64,000 bases of DNA from Rhodococcus sp. SMB37 (lineage in GTDB: Bacteria > Actinomycetota > Actinomycetes > Mycobacteriales > Mycobacteriaceae). The notes below the pieces were generated by a model, which saw only the letters and a program-made list of their open reading frames with translations, made no database searches and was not told where the DNA came from. Shown piece by piece: positions 27,390-37,055 of the stretch. Within the stretch, counting starts at the first letter, position 1, and the number at the start of each line of letters is the position of its first letter. The translations under genes and the position numbers were made by a program. The stretch covers positions 434,001-498,000 of the forward strand of contig NZ_SLVY01000002.1 in NCBI RefSeq assembly GCF_004345605.1. Direction: 5' to 3'.

Positions 27390-27966
27390 AGGGACGATCC
27401 TCCCGGCCTCGCCTCACCGCGTGCACCCACCACTCGAGCTGCCGAAGCATGCGCGCGGCCGAGTCGATGGCCGCACCGTCACGCGTCGTGCCGTCGGCGG
27501 CGAAGGCGTGCTTGACACGATGGAAACTCACGGACTCGCGCACCGGCACCATGTGGACCTCCACGACGACCTGCCGAAGCTGCTCGACCGCACGCAGCCC
27601 GCCGGACAGCCCGCCATAGGACACGAACCCGACGGGCTTTGCGCGCCACTCGTGCTTGACGCTGTCGATCGCCGTCTTCAGCGCTGCGGGATAACCGTGG
27701 TTGTACTCGGAGGTGATCACCACGAACGCCTCCGTTGCGTCGATCCGGCGCGTGAACGCCTCGACGTCGGAACCTCCCGAAAGGTCCTGCGGCAGCGGCG
27801 TCTCCGCGAGGTCGATGATGTCGATGCCGAACTCCTGACCGTCGACCCCCGAATGGCATCTCACCACCTCGGCGAACCAGTTCGCGACAACCGGTGCGAC
27901 CCTCCCCTCACGCACACTCCCCACGATGATCCCGAGCCGAATCGGTGCCTGCCTCTTCTGGTCCAT
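27379..27966 (-). CDS. NADPH-dependent FMN reductase family flavoprotein
   Basis: The 195-residue flavodoxin-like protein has the phosphate-binding loop GIIVGSVREGR and the conserved SEYNHGYPAALKTAID, typical of NADPH:FMN and quinone or azo reductases. ATG 27966 starts at MDQKRQAPIRLG. It lies 20 bases downstream of the tetR gene on the same strand and so is probably co-transcribed and under TetR control. The substrate is unknown. Confidence 0.88.
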   Translation of the reverse strand: MDQKRQAPIRLGIIVGSVREGRVAPVVANWFAEVVRCHSGVDGQEFGIDIIDLAETPLPQDLSGGSDVEAFTRRIDATEAFVVITSEYNHGYPAALKTAIDSVKHEWRAKPVGFVSYGGLSGGLRAVEQLRQVVVEVHMVPVRESVSFHRVKHAFAADGTTRDGAAIDSAARMLRQLEWWVHAVRRGREDRPYPG

Positions 27967-27986
27967 ACCCGCGATCGTAAGGCGCC

Positions 27987-28568
27987 TCAGGCGGTCAGAC
28001 CGTGGGTGAGCAGGCCCGCGAGTTCGCGGTATGCCTGTGCGTCGGCGAGCCCGGTTCGCTCCGCCACTTGTCGCTGCTGGATACGCACCATGACCGTCGC
28101 AACGACGTCGGCCACGAACGTCGCGTGCACGTCGCGCAGTTCGCCCGCCGCGACACCGTCCGAGATCAGCACGCGGACCCGGTCGGCCGCGAGGCGGGTA
28201 TTGCGCTCGTACACCTCCCGCGCGACAGGTGTCGCGGCGATGTCCTCCATGAAGCGGGCCGATGCAGGTTCGAGCTGCCTGCCTACGGATTCGAGGTAGG
28301 TGCGGATCCGCGCTTCGGCTCCTGCGGCCTCCGCGACATCGGCTTCGACAAGCTCGGTTGCGCCGCGGAAGAAATGAACGGTGACGGCGTAGACGAGTCG
28401 GTCCTTGTTCTCGGCGAGGGCGTAGAGCGTCGATTTCGAGCACCGCAGCCGGGTTGCGATGTCATCCAGCGTGAAGTGCGCAAATCCTTCGTCCAGGAAC
28501 AGCGCGACAAGCTGGTCGAACAGCTGCGCCTGCCGTGCGGTGGTGCGCCGTGCCGCTGCTCTTGCCAT
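27987..28568 (-). CDS. TetR-family transcriptional regulator
   Basis: The 193-residue protein has an N-terminal helix-turn-helix (FTLDDIATRLRCSKSTLYAL) and a helical ligand-binding domain. The start is ATG 28568, only seven bases after a TACTAT hexamer, which suggests a leaderless message. It is divergent from an acyl-CoA dehydrogenase gene across a 70-base gap that holds a palindrome, so it probably represses both sides. Confidence 0.92.
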   Translation of the reverse strand: MARAAARRTTARQAQLFDQLVALFLDEGFAHFTLDDIATRLRCSKSTLYALAENKDRLVYAVTVHFFRGATELVEADVAEAAGAEARIRTYLESVGRQLEPASARFMEDIAATPVAREVYERNTRLAADRVRVLISDGVAAGELRDVHATFVADVVATVMVRIQQRQVAERTGLADAQAYRELAGLLTHGLTA

Positions 28569-28569
28569 A

Positions 28570-28599
28570 CTCGAAATAGTACTGCAGTATCGGTTTGAG
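28570..28599. promoter_or_regulatory. Palindromic operator candidate between tetR and acyl-CoA dehydrogenase
   Basis: A perfect 10-bp core TACTGCAGTA (28580-28589) is flanked symmetrically by CTCGAA (28570-28575) and TTTGAG (28594-28599), matching at five of six positions per arm. It overlaps the likely -10 element of tetR (TACTAT on the minus strand). Confidence 0.65.
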
Positions 28600-28638
28600 T
28601 ACTGTTTTGTGAATCCGTCTTCTTCGAGGAGTTCTGCC

Positions 28639-29781
28639 GTGCCCGTCGAGCGTCTACTGCCCACCCCAGAGGCCCACGATCTGATCGACCTCACGCGCGA
28701 CGTCGCCGACAAAGTGCTCGCACCCCGCGTCGTCGAACACGAACGCAATGAGACCTTCCCGGACGGCGTGTTCCCCGCGCTCGGCGCCGCAGGCCTGCTC
28801 AGCCTCCCCTACCCCGAGGAATTCGGCGGTGGGAACCAGCCGTACGAGGTGTACCTCCAGGTCCTCGAGGAATTGGGCGCACGCTGGGCAGCAGTCGCAG
28901 TCGCCGTGAGTGTGCACGGCCTGTCCTGCTTCGCCCTTGCGACGCACGGCACCGATGAGCAGAAGAACACGTGGCTACCCGACATGCTGGGTGGCGAGAC
29001 TATCGGCGCCTACAGCCTGTCCGAGCCTCAGGCCGGCTCGGACGCAGCGGCATTGACCTGCCGGGCGCAGCCCACCGACGGCGGATACCGGATCAACGGC
29101 TCGAAGGCGTGGATCACCAACGGCGGCAAGGCCGATTTCTACACCCTGTTCGCGCGGACCGCCGACACCGGTAGCAAGGGCATCTCGTGCTTCCTCGTAC
29201 CCGAGGGCACCGAGGGCCTGAGCTTCGGGAAGCCCGAAGAGAAGATGGGCCTGCACGCGATCCCCACCACGTCAGCCCACTACGACGATGCGTTCGTACC
29301 CGCAGAACGCCGCATCGGCGCCGAAGGACAGGGTCTTCCCATCGCCTTCAGCGCCCTCGACTCCGGACGTCTCGGCATCGCTGCCGTCGCAACCGGACTC
29401 GCTCAGGCCGCGCTCGACGAGGCAACCACATACGCCAAGGAACGCAAGGCCTTCGGCAAGGCGATCATCGACCATCAAGGTCTCGGTTTCGTCCTGGCAG
29501 ACATGGCCGCAGCCGTCGATTCCGCCCGCGCCACCTACATCGACGCTGCCCGCCGCAAGGACGCGGGTCTGAGTTATTCGCGTCAGGCCTCCGTCGCGAA
29601 ACTGGTCGCCACAGATGCCGCCATGAAAGTCACGACCGATGCCGTGCAGGTCCTCGGTGGATACGGTTACACCCGCGATTTCCCCGTCGAACGGTTCATG
29701 CGCGACGCGAAGATCACCCAGATCTTCGAAGGCACGAACCAGATCCAGCGACTCGTGATCGCACGGTCGCTGGCGAGTTGA
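28639..29781 (+). CDS. Acyl-CoA dehydrogenase
   Basis: The 380-residue FAD enzyme catalyses alpha,beta-dehydrogenation of an acyl-CoA. It shows the family signatures YSLSEPQAGSDAAAL and QVLGGYGYTRDFPVER and ends IFEGTNQIQRLVIAR, where the Glu of FEGTNQ is the catalytic base in short-chain members. I chose GTG 28639 after GAGGAG. It is divergently paired with a TetR repressor, which suggests induction by a fatty or branched acid. The chain-length preference cannot be told. Confidence 0.93.
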   Translation: MPVERLLPTPEAHDLIDLTRDVADKVLAPRVVEHERNETFPDGVFPALGAAGLLSLPYPEEFGGGNQPYEVYLQVLEELGARWAAVAVAVSVHGLSCFALATHGTDEQKNTWLPDMLGGETIGAYSLSEPQAGSDAAALTCRAQPTDGGYRINGSKAWITNGGKADFYTLFARTADTGSKGISCFLVPEGTEGLSFGKPEEKMGLHAIPTTSAHYDDAFVPAERRIGAEGQGLPIAFSALDSGRLGIAAVATGLAQAALDEATTYAKERKAFGKAIIDHQGLGFVLADMAAAVDSARATYIDAARRKDAGLSYSRQASVAKLVATDAAMKVTTDAVQVLGGYGYTRDFPVERFMRDAKITQIFEGTNQIQRLVIARSLAS

Positions 29782-29839
29782 CCTGCGCTGCGGGTCCCAC
29801 CGGACTGTTGGACACCGCACACCCGTCCGAAGTCTTGCG

Positions 29840-30874
29840 TCAGACGCCGAGGGCCTCCGACAGCAACGGCCAGGATTCATGCAGCGCGTCTTCCCAGTAT
29901 CCCCAAGTGTGGGTGCCCTCGATACGAGTCGAATAGGTCGCCTCGATCCCGAGTGCGTCGAGTTCGGTGCGTAGCCGGTCGGTGCACCCACTCACAGCGG
30001 TCTCGATCACCCCGAGCAGCGCGAGATCCGGTATCACCGCAGGTCCGTGTTCCTCCCATGCGCGGGCCTCGTGCGAGCCGGGCAGTCCTCCGCTCGACGA
30101 CACGAACACCGTCGTTCCGCGCAGCCGCTCTGCATTGCGGATCACATCCTGCTCCATCCAGTACGGACCGCCGACCGGCCCCCACATGTTCTCCACGTCA
30201 CCGCCCCCGAGCCCGACGACCATCTCGACATAGCGGCTACCCACCTCCGTCGAGGTCTCGGCGCAACCGCTGTACGACGCCACTGCCCGGTACAGATCCG
30301 GCGCATGCTCAGCGAGCGCGAGTGCAGATGTCGCCGACATCGACACACCCGCGATCGCGTTGCTCCCGCTCGCACCGAGCGCAGCGTCGACCATCGGTGG
30401 CGCTTCCTCGGTGAGGAAGGTCGTCCACTGGTTGCGACCCAGTTCCGCATCGTCGGCAAGCCAGTCGGTGTAGTAGCTGAATGCACCGCCGATCGGGGTG
30501 ACGACGTTGACATTCTTGTCGCCGAAGAAATCGACGATATCGGTCTGTTCACGCCACGTGGCCTCGTCGACACCACCACCGGCGCCATTGAGCAGATACA
30601 GCACAGGGCGCGGCTCGGTGACGTCAGCGGGACGGATCACCCGGAGTTCGATCGTGCGACCCATCGCCTCGGAATGGACGAACAGGGACCAGTCGCGTTC
30701 GGAATGCCGGTCCACGCGTTCCAGTGCCGTGACACCGGAATCGACCCCGGCCGGCGGCTCATCGGCCCGACCGATGCCTGGATCGGTGCCACCCGTCGCC
30801 GCAACCGCAGCCACCGCGATCGCTGCCACGATCGCACATCGTCGTCCGATCAACTTCGCGCTCCCCTTCGTCAA
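29840..30874 (-). CDS. Antigen-85-family mycolyltransferase / esterase (paralog 1)
   Basis: These alpha/beta hydrolases move mycolic acids onto trehalose and arabinogalactan. The 344-residue protein has a signal peptide (about residues 1-37), the LNGAGGG oxyanion loop, the nucleophile elbow [10 protein letters not shown] (Ser178) and the catalytic His in THTWGYWED (His322). The only reasonable start is TTG 30874, which overlaps the truA stop as TTGA; this ties an envelope enzyme to the alpha ribosomal operon. It shares organisation with the gene at 56120-57184. Confidence 0.88.
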   Translation of the reverse strand: MTKGSAKLIGRRCAIVAAIAVAAVAATGGTDPGIGRADEPPAGVDSGVTALERVDRHSERDWSLFVHSEAMGRTIELRVIRPADVTEPRPVLYLLNGAGGGVDEATWREQTDIVDFFGDKNVNVVTPIGGAFSYYTDWLADDAELGRNQWTTFLTEEAPPMVDAALGASGSNAIAGVSMSATSALALAEHAPDLYRAVASYSGCAETSTEVGSRYVEMVVGLGGGDVENMWGPVGGPYWMEQDVIRNAERLRGTTVFVSSSGGLPGSHEARAWEEHGPAVIPDLALLGVIETAVSGCTDRLRTELDALGIEATYSTRIEGTHTWGYWEDALHESWPLLSEALGV

Positions 30875-31779
30875 CCGCAGCAGCCGCGCTCGATCGGCCC
30901 GCGTGTCTCCCGCGTCGCAAGGTTCCGCGCGGCGAGATCCTCATCGGCAGGGTAATCGACACGGACGAGTGAAAGGCCGTGAGCCGGCGCCACTGCCACG
31001 GATGCGGCGCGTTCACGCTCGCCGAGCAGGGCGGTCATCCACTCGACCGACCGGCGACCTTCCCCCACTGCCAGCGCCGCTCCGACGAGACTGCGGACCA
31101 TCGACCAGCAGAACGCATCGGCACTCACATATGCGGTGAGGATGTCACCGGAACGGGTCCAGTCGTAGCGCTGGAGTTCGCGGACCGTGGTCGCGCCCTC
31201 GCGCCGCTTGCAGAAGGCGGCGAAGTCGTGCAGCCCCAACAAGGATCGGGACGCGCGCTGCATCTCTCCGAGATCGACGGTTTTCGGCCAGGCGACGGTG
31301 TCGCGGGCGCGCAGCGGATCGGCCCCGTGCGCGGCCGTCGTCAGGCGATACTCGTAGTGTCGACGGACCGCAGAGAATCGCGCGTCGAAATGCTCGGGAG
31401 CCTCCGAGATTCCGGTCACCCGGACATCCCGCGGGAGAAACCGAGCGAGCCGCCTGATCCAGCGCGACGGATCATCCGGAAGCGACTCGGTCGGTACATC
31501 GACGTGCGCGACCTGACCCGAGGCGTGCACTCCGGCATCGGTGCGACCCGCGACGGTGAGGAGCACGGGCTCCCGAACGATCGCGGACAGCTTCTCTTCG
31601 ATCTCGCCGCACACCGTACGACGGCCGGGCTGGCGGGCCCACCCGGAGAAATCGGTGCCGTCGTAGGAAATGTCGAGCCGGAGCCGGGTCCGATCACCGG
31701 AAACTGTGTCCGAAGCGACGAGCCCGCCGCCCTGAACAGGGACGGCGGGCTCGTTCGTTTCAGCAGATGCCGAAGCCAA
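30871..31779 (-). CDS. truA: tRNA pseudouridine(38-40) synthase TruA
   Basis: TruA isomerises uridines 38-40 in the anticodon stem. The catalytic Asp is in [11 protein letters not shown], and the fold starts [18 protein letters not shown]. No ATG, GTG or TTG codon lies between the end of rplQ and that region except TTG 31779, so the protein (302 residues) begins there with about 30 extra N-terminal residues. Those codons contain a strong hairpin. It is five bases after rplQ, with an AAGGA eight to nine bases upstream. Confidence 0.94.
   Translation of the reverse strand: MASASAETNEPAVPVQGGGLVASDTVSGDRTRLRLDISYDGTDFSGWARQPGRRTVCGEIEEKLSAIVREPVLLTVAGRTDAGVHASGQVAHVDVPTESLPDDPSRWIRRLARFLPRDVRVTGISEAPEHFDARFSAVRRHYEYRLTTAAHGADPLRARDTVAWPKTVDLGEMQRASRSLLGLHDFAAFCKRREGATTVRELQRYDWTRSGDILTAYVSADAFCWSMVRSLVGAALAVGEGRRSVEWMTALLGERERAASVAVAPAHGLSLVRVDYPADEDLAARNLATRETRGPIERGCCG
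31719..31753 (-). promoter_or_regulatory. Hairpin inside the 5' codons of truA
   Basis: An 11-bp perfect stem (31719-31729 with 31743-31753) is extended by four more pairs after one bulged base, with a 4-base loop. It looks like a terminator or attenuator but lies within truA codons 9-20. No T tract follows on the minus strand. Confidence 0.6.
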
Positions 31780-31784
31780 GTGGA

Positions 31785-32345
31785 CTAGTCCTTCTTGGCC
31801 TCGTCCGCCTCGGTCGCGTCAGCGGCCGTTGCGGTGGTGTCTTCGATCGCCTCGACGACGGCATCGGCGTTCTCGACCTCGGCGTCGGTGGCGTCGGCCG
31901 TGGTGGCCTCCACCACGTTCTCCTCAGCAGCCGGTGCAGCCTGCGAAGCCGCGACGCGCCGGGCGCGGTCGGCCTCGGAGGAGACGGTCTTCTCGCGCAC
32001 GAGCTCGATGACCGCCATGGGCGCATTGTCGCCCTTGCGCGGCATCGTCTTGATGATGCGCGTATAGCCGCCGTTGCGGTCCTCGAACGAGGGACCGATC
32101 TCCGCGAACAGGGCGTGCACGACGTCCTTGTTGCGGATGACCTTCAGCACCTCACGACGCGAAGCCAGCGTGCCGGTCTTTGCGTGCGTGACGAGCTTCT
32201 CGGCGTACGGGCGCAAGGCCTTGGCCTTGGCCTCGGTGGTGGTGATGCGGCCGTGCTCGAAGAGCGCGGTGGCCAGGTTGGCGAAGATCGCCTTCTGGTG
32301 CGAGGCCGACCCGCCGAAGCGGGCGCCCTTCTTGGGCTTGGGCAT
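31785..32345 (-). CDS. rplQ: 50S ribosomal protein L17
   Basis: The first ~120 residues are standard L17 ([20 protein letters not shown], then [20 protein letters not shown]). A ~65-residue Ala/Glu/Asp/Thr-rich acidic tail follows, as in other actinobacteria. It lies between rpoA and truA in the alpha operon. Confidence 0.96.
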   Translation of the reverse strand: MPKPKKGARFGGSASHQKAIFANLATALFEHGRITTTEAKAKALRPYAEKLVTHAKTGTLASRREVLKVIRNKDVVHALFAEIGPSFEDRNGGYTRIIKTMPRKGDNAPMAVIELVREKTVSSEADRARRVAASQAAPAAEENVVEATTADATDAEVENADAVVEAIEDTTATAADATEADEAKKD

Positions 32346-32374
32346 GATTTTCTCCTAGTAAGGACCGTGAGCTG

Positions 32375-33433
32375 CTACAGCTGCTCGGTCTCGGCGTAGT
32401 CCTCGTTGCCGTCGGTGTCGCCGAACCCGGCGTCGGTGTCGCTCCAGGTACCGGTGGCGGCGTCGTAGCCGGCAACGCTGCTGGGGTCGAAGGACGCGGG
32501 GCTGTCCTTCAGCGACAGGCCGAGCGAGTGCAGCTTGACCTTGACCTCATCGATGGACTTCTGACCGAAGTTGCGGATGTCGAGCAGGTCGGATTCCGTC
32601 CGTGCCACCAGCTCGCCGACGGTGTGGACACCTTCGCGCTTGAGGCAGTTGTAGGACCGGACCGTCAGGTCGAGGTCCTCGATCGGAAGTCCGAAGGAGG
32701 CGATGTGGTCGGCCTCGGCAGGCGAGGGACCGATCTCGATGCCTTCTGCTTCGACGTTCAGCTCACGAGCCAGACCGAAGAGCTCGACAAGCGTCTTGCC
32801 CGCCGAGGCGAGTGCGTCGCGTGCGGCGATCGAGTTCTTGGTCTCCACGTCGAGGATCAACCGATCGAAGTCGGTGCGCTGCTCGACGCGGGTGGCCTCC
32901 ACCTTGTACGTCACCTTGAGCACCGGCGAGTAGATCGAGTCGACCGGAATACGGCCGATCTCGGCACCGGATGCCTTGTTCTGGACGGCGGGGACGTAGC
33001 CGCGACCGCGCTCGACGACGAGCTCGACCTCCAGCTTGCCCTTGTCGTTCAGGGTGGCGATGTGCAGATCGGGGTTGTGGATCTCGACACCGGCCGGCGG
33101 AACGATGTCCGCTGCGGTGACGACGCCCGGGCCCTGCTTACGGACGTACATGGTGACCGGCTCGTCCTCTTCCGAGCTGACCACGAGGCCCTTGAGGTTC
33201 AGGATGATGTCGGTGACATCCTCCTTCACACCCGGAACCGTGGTGAACTCGTGGAGCACGCCGTCGATGCGAATGCTGGTGACAGCGGCACCGGGGATCG
33301 AGGAGAGCAGGGTGCGGCGAAGCGAGTTGCCGAGCGTGTAGCCGAAGCCGGGCTCGAGCGGCTCGATGACGAACTTCGACCGATTGTCGGCGAGGACCTC
33401 TTCGGTCAGCGTGGGTCGCTGCGAGATGAGCAT
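32375..33433 (-). CDS. rpoA: DNA-directed RNA polymerase subunit alpha
   Basis: The 352-residue alpha subunit has the N-terminal dimerisation domain ([20 protein letters not shown], close to invariant) and the C-terminal DNA-binding domain ([19 protein letters not shown]). An acidic tail follows. It starts at ATG 33433 and is 125 bases downstream of rpsD, a gap that holds two hairpins. Confidence 0.98.
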   Translation of the reverse strand: MLISQRPTLTEEVLADNRSKFVIEPLEPGFGYTLGNSLRRTLLSSIPGAAVTSIRIDGVLHEFTTVPGVKEDVTDIILNLKGLVVSSEEDEPVTMYVRKQGPGVVTAADIVPPAGVEIHNPDLHIATLNDKGKLEVELVVERGRGYVPAVQNKASGAEIGRIPVDSIYSPVLKVTYKVEATRVEQRTDFDRLILDVETKNSIAARDALASAGKTLVELFGLARELNVEAEGIEIGPSPAEADHIASFGLPIEDLDLTVRSYNCLKREGVHTVGELVARTESDLLDIRNFGQKSIDEVKVKLHSLGLSLKDSPASFDPSSVAGYDAATGTWSDTDAGFGDTDGNEDYAETEQL

Positions 33434-33480
33434 GAGTTGCCTCCTTGTGGGCGTCCGCTATTTGACGCCCTAGTGGTGGT

Positions 33481-33549
33481 GTGGTGCCCTCCCCGCCCCA
33501 GCAGGGCCAGGAGGACACCACGGCACGAAGTGCTCTGATGACAGAGCAC
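33481..33549 (-). promoter_or_regulatory. Two hairpins between rpsD and rpoA
   Basis: The first after rpsD is a perfect 8-bp stem (33530-33537 with 33542-33549, loop ATGA). The second has arms 33481-33492 and 33510-33521 with one internal mismatch. Together they could attenuate transcription, separate the S4 and alpha parts of the message, or mark processing sites. Confidence 0.5.
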
Positions 33550-33558
33550 GAAGCGCTC

Positions 33559-34164
33559 TTACTTCGAGTAGTACTCGACGATGAGCTGTTCCTGCAGCGG
33601 GATCTCGATCTGCGCGCGCTCGGGCAGCTGGTGGACCAGCACCCGCAGACGCGGACCGACGACCTGCAGCCACGCAGCGACCGGGCGCTCGCCCTGGGTC
33701 TCACGCGCGATCTGGAACGGCAGCGTGCTCAGCGACTTCTCGCGGACATCGATGATGTCGTACTGGGAGACGCGGTAGCTCGGGATGTCGACCTTCTTGC
33801 CGTTGACCAGGAAGTGTCCGTGGGACACCAGCTGGCGGGCCTGGCGGCGGGTGCGCGCGAGGCCGGCACGGTAGACGACGTTGTCCAGGCGCGACTCGAG
33901 GATGGTCAGCAGCACCTCACCGGTCTTACCGGGGCGGCTGGCTGCTTCCTCGTAGTAGCGGCGGAACTGCTTCTCCATGATGCCGTAGGAGAAGCGGGCC
34001 TTCTGCTTCTCCTGCAACTGGAGCAGGTACTCGCTCTCCTTGATCCGCGCGCGGCCGTGCTGGCCGGGCGGGTAGGGGCGACGCTCGAATGCCTGGTCGC
34101 CTCCGACCAGGTCGACGCGGAGACGACGCGACTTACGTGTAACGGGACCGGTATAACGTGCCAT
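33559..34164 (-). CDS. rpsD: 30S ribosomal protein S4
   Basis: S4 nucleates 30S assembly. The 201-residue protein has the S4 RNA-binding domain (LDNVVYRAGLARTRRQARQL, VSHGHFLVNGKKVDIPSY). It has no zinc-binding Cys cluster, so it is the C-minus form. It is 27 bases after rpsK. Confidence 0.97.
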   Translation of the reverse strand: MARYTGPVTRKSRRLRVDLVGGDQAFERRPYPPGQHGRARIKESEYLLQLQEKQKARFSYGIMEKQFRRYYEEAASRPGKTGEVLLTILESRLDNVVYRAGLARTRRQARQLVSHGHFLVNGKKVDIPSYRVSQYDIIDVREKSLSTLPFQIARETQGERPVAAWLQVVGPRLRVLVHQLPERAQIEIPLQEQLIVEYYSK

Positions 34165-34191
34165 GACTTAGAACCTTTTCCTTTCCCGTTG

Positions 34192-34605
34192 TTAGACGCG
34201 ACGACGCTTGGGCGGGCGGCAGCCGTTGTGCGGCTGGGGGGTGACGTCGGAGATCGTTCCGACCTCGAGGCCGGCGGCCTGGAGGGAGCGGATCGCGGTC
34301 TCGCGGCCCGAACCCGGGCCCTTGACGAAGACGTCGACCTTCTTGACGCCGTGCTCCTGCGCCTTGCGGGCAGCATTCTCGGCGGCGAGCTGCGCGGCGA
34401 ACGGTGTCGACTTGCGCGAGCCCTTGAAGCCGACGTGGCCCGAGGACGCCCAGGAGATCACGTTGCCCTGGGGATCCGTGATCGAGACGATGGTGTTGTT
34501 GAAGGTGCTCTTGATGTGAGCTGCGCCGTGCGGGACGTTCTTCTTGTCCCTACGCCGTGCCTTCTGGGTCTTCTTCGGACCGGCGGTGCGTGACTTGGGA
34601 GGCAT
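34192..34605 (-). CDS. rpsK: 30S ribosomal protein S11
   Basis: The 137-residue protein has the conserved [29 protein letters not shown] and the C-terminal [15 protein letters not shown]. Its ATG overlaps the last base of the rpsM stop. Confidence 0.98.
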   Translation of the reverse strand: MPPKSRTAGPKKTQKARRRDKKNVPHGAAHIKSTFNNTIVSITDPQGNVISWASSGHVGFKGSRKSTPFAAQLAAENAARKAQEHGVKKVDVFVKGPGSGRETAIRSLQAAGLEVGTISDVTPQPHNGCRPPKRRRV

Positions 34606-34973
34606 TACTTCTTCTTTCCTGCGACGGTGCGCTTCGGGCCCTTACGGGTACGAGCGTTGGTCTTGGTGCGCTGTCCACGCACGGGCAGACCACGACGGTG
34701 TCGCAGGCCCTGGTAGCAGCCGATCTCGATCTTGCGACGGATGTCCGCCTGAACCTCGCGGCGGAGGTCACCCTCGACCTTGTAGCTCTCCTCGATGTAC
34801 TCGCGGAGCTTCGCGAGGTCCTCGTCGGACAGATCCTTGCTGCGCAGGTCCGGGCTGACGCCGGTTGCCTCGAGGATCTCCTTGGAACGGGTACGGCCGA
34901 TGCCGTAGATGTATGTGAGTGCGATCTCCATCCGCTTCTCGCGGGGAAGATCAACACCTGAGAGACGTGCCAT
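34605..34973 (-). CDS. rpsM: 30S ribosomal protein S13
   Basis: The 122-residue protein begins [20 protein letters not shown] and ends with the tRNA-contacting basic tail [13 protein letters not shown]. It is separated from rpmJ by about 207 bases of leader with several hairpins. Confidence 0.98.
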   Translation of the reverse strand: MARLSGVDLPREKRMEIALTYIYGIGRTRSKEILEATGVSPDLRSKDLSDEDLAKLREYIEESYKVEGDLRREVQADIRRKIEIGCYQGLRHRRGLPVRGQRTKTNARTRKGPKRTVAGKKK

Positions 34974-35180
34974 GTGGCATTCCTATTCGGTGTGCGGAGG
35001 TCTGCTCCCAGCCCGTCCCCTGCGTAAGAAACTGTGTAGTGACAAACACAGTGGGGCCCCGGCCTCCGAACCGGGGGTGTATCGCACAGCTCCTCGACGA
35101 ATCGAGGATCGTAACCGTGCGACTGGTACTGGAAGGTCTTCTTGCTTGTTGCCAAGCAGATCTTCGCGAGGAAGGTCGAT
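34974..35180 (-). other. Leader between rpmJ and rpsM
   Basis: This 207-base gap inside the alpha operon holds small inverted repeats, for example CCTCGA/TCGAGG at 35093-35108 and ACTGTG/CACAGT at about 35030-35052. I see no open frame of substance. It may carry a second promoter or regulatory RNA structure for rpsM-rpoA. Confidence 0.4.
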
Positions 35181-35294
35181 CTAGCCCTGACGCTGCTTGT
35201 GACGCAGGTTCTCGCAGATCACCATGACCCGACCGTTACGACGGATCACCTTGCACTTCTCGCAGATCTTCTTGACGCTAGGCTGAACCTTCAC
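35181..35294 (-). CDS. rpmJ: 50S ribosomal protein L36
   Basis: This short gene encodes 37 residues, [20 protein letters not shown] then [17 protein letters not shown]. It has the zinc ribbon C-x2-C-x12-C-x4-H, so it is the zinc-binding (C-plus) form. The start is GTG 35294, and it lies 92 bases after infA. Confidence 0.96.
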   Translation of the reverse strand: MKVQPSVKKICEKCKVIRRNGRVMVICENLRHKQRQG

Positions 35295-35386
35295 GTGCGT
35301 CCGATCTCCTGTATGTGCGCCTCCGGACACGACGCAAGTCCTTCCGGAGACAGGTTTTTCCCCGACCGTGCGGCCGGGGAAGTCTG

Positions 35387-35608
35387 TTACTTGTAGCGGT
35401 AGACGATGCGTCCACGCGTGAGGTCGTAGGGCGAAAGCTCCACGACAACCCGGTCCTCGGGAAGGATACGAATGTAGTGCTGCCGCATCTTGCCGCTGAT
35501 GTGGGCCAGCACTTTGTGGCCGTTCTCCAGCTCGATGCGGAACATCGCATTGGGAAGCGGTTCGATGACCCGACCCTCGACCTCGATTGCGCCGTCCTTC
35601 TTAGCCAT
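35387..35608 (-). CDS. infA: Translation initiation factor IF-1
   Basis: The 73-residue single S1/OB-fold protein starts [16 protein letters not shown] and ends RGRIVYRYK; it occupies the A site during initiation. ATG 35608 is chosen because the longer frame upstream has no homology. It heads the infA-rpmJ-rpsM-rpsK-rpsD-rpoA-rplQ run. Confidence 0.97.
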   Translation of the reverse strand: MAKKDGAIEVEGRVIEPLPNAMFRIELENGHKVLAHISGKMRQHYIRILPEDRVVVELSPYDLTRGRIVYRYK

Positions 35609-35740
35609 ATCCTCCGCGATCCGTTGTTCGACGTGTGGTTGCATCGGCATCCGATACCGTGACGCTCGGCATCCCCGGAATCCCGTTGCGAAGACCATGT
35701 CGACGCAGACCGACCGGAGCGCAGCGCGCACCACCGCTCA

Positions 35741-35769
35741 ATATTACGGGAAGTTCATCACCAGGCCAA
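35741..35769 (-). promoter_or_regulatory. Promoter candidate for infA / alpha operon
   Basis: On the minus strand TTGGCC (35764-35769) and TAATAT (35741-35746) are 17 bases apart, about 135 bases upstream of infA. The -10 hexamer is among the most AT-rich in this region. Confidence 0.6.
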
Positions 35770-35794
35770 ATGGCCACGATGTTAGGAGGCACAC

Positions 35795-36232
35795 GTGCGT
35801 GCGCTGGTTCAACGGGTCACCACCGCGGCCGTCGCAGTCGACGGAGTGGAGGTCGCGCGGATCACGCCCCCGAACGGTGGCCACGGACTGCTCGTCCTCA
35901 TCGGCGTCACCCACGACGACGACGCAGCGAAGGCCACGACCCTCGCACGCAAGGTCTGGACGATGCGGATCCTCGAGGACGAGAAGTCTGCGGCGGATCT
36001 GAACGCTCCGCTGCTGGTCGTCAGCCAATTCACGCTGATGGCGGACACAAGGAAGAGTCGGCGCCCGTCGTGGTCGGCGGCGGCGCCCAGGCCGGTGGCC
36101 GAACCCTTGATCGACGAGTTCACCTCGGCGTTGCGCACACTCGGCGCGCACGTCGAATCGGGGGTCTTCGGGGCCCACATGGAAGTGAGTCTCGTCAACG
36201 ACGGCCCGGTGACCCTGCTCGTCGAAGTATGA
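35795..36232 (+). CDS. dtd: D-aminoacyl-tRNA deacylase
   Basis: Dtd removes D-amino acids wrongly attached to tRNA. The 145-residue protein has the two active-site motifs [17 protein letters not shown] and [11 protein letters not shown] (the Gly-cisPro region). GTG 35795 follows TAGGAGG. It is the only plus-strand gene between 29782 and 49468, set between map and infA. Confidence 0.95.
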   Translation: MRALVQRVTTAAVAVDGVEVARITPPNGGHGLLVLIGVTHDDDAAKATTLARKVWTMRILEDEKSAADLNAPLLVVSQFTLMADTRKSRRPSWSAAAPRPVAEPLIDEFTSALRTLGAHVESGVFGAHMEVSLVNDGPVTLLVEV

Positions 36233-36241
36233 CGCGCCTCG

Positions 36242-37039
36242 CTACTCGGGGCGGGTCGTGAGGATCCGCGGACCGTCCTCGGTGACTGCCACGGTGTGCT
36301 CCCAGTGTGCGGCGCGGCTGCCGTCGGTGGTCACCACGGTCCACTCGTCCTCGAGGACCACCGTCTCGTATGTGCCGAGTGTCAGCATCGGCTCGATCGC
36401 CAGCACCGAACCCACGACGAGCTGGGGGCCCTTGCCCGGTTTGCCCTCGTTGGGAAGAAACGGATCCATGTGCATCTCGCGGCCGATGGCGTGCCCGCCG
36501 TAACCGTCGACGATGCCGTACGGCCGGCCGTGCAGACGCTCCGCGGCGTGGGTGCCCTCTTCGATGGCGTGGGACACGTCGGTGAGACGGTTACCCGCGA
36601 TCATCGCGGCGATGCCCGCCTCCATCGACAAGCGCGTGGCGTCGCTCAGGTCGGCGTCGGCAGCGGACAACTCCCCCACCCCGAAGCTCCACGCCGAATC
36701 GCCGTGCCATCCGTCGAGGATCGCTCCGCAGTCGATCGACACCAGATCACCCTCGGCAAGGAGCTCGTCTGCCGACGGGATGCCGTGCACCACCCTGTCG
36801 TTGACCGACGAACAGATCGAGCCCGTGAAGCCGTGGTACCCCAGGAACGACGGAACGGCGCCCGCATCGCGGATCACCGCTTCCGCCACCCGGTCGAGTT
36901 CCAGGGTGCTCACGCCCGGCTTCGCCGCATCCCGCACCGCGACGAGCGCGGCACCCACGATGGCGCCCGCGGCTGCCATCGCGTCGAGTTCGCCCGAAGT
37001 GCGGAACGGAACCACTTTGCGCTTGCGCCCGAAACCCAT
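36242..37039 (-). CDS. map: Methionine aminopeptidase, type I
   Basis: Map removes N-terminal methionine from new proteins. The metal ligands are visible: Asp in [18 protein letters not shown] (two), His in [10 protein letters not shown], Glu in VLAIEPML and Glu in [11 protein letters not shown]. The His of [11 protein letters not shown] is also present. ATG 37039 gives 265 residues with no SH3-like zinc extension. It follows adk by 16 bases. Confidence 0.95.
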   Translation of the reverse strand: MGFGRKRKVVPFRTSGELDAMAAAGAIVGAALVAVRDAAKPGVSTLELDRVAEAVIRDAGAVPSFLGYHGFTGSICSSVNDRVVHGIPSADELLAEGDLVSIDCGAILDGWHGDSAWSFGVGELSAADADLSDATRLSMEAGIAAMIAGNRLTDVSHAIEEGTHAAERLHGRPYGIVDGYGGHAIGREMHMDPFLPNEGKPGKGPQLVVGSVLAIEPMLTLGTYETVVLEDEWTVVTTDGSRAAHWEHTVAVTEDGPRILTTRPE

Positions 37040-37055
37040 ACCCGAATTCCTGTGT

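Noticed and set aside
35295-35386. Hairpin between infA and rpmJ (35358-35377) as a terminator
   Set aside because: The stem has a mismatch and, on the coding strand, is followed by A residues rather than T, so termination is not supported.
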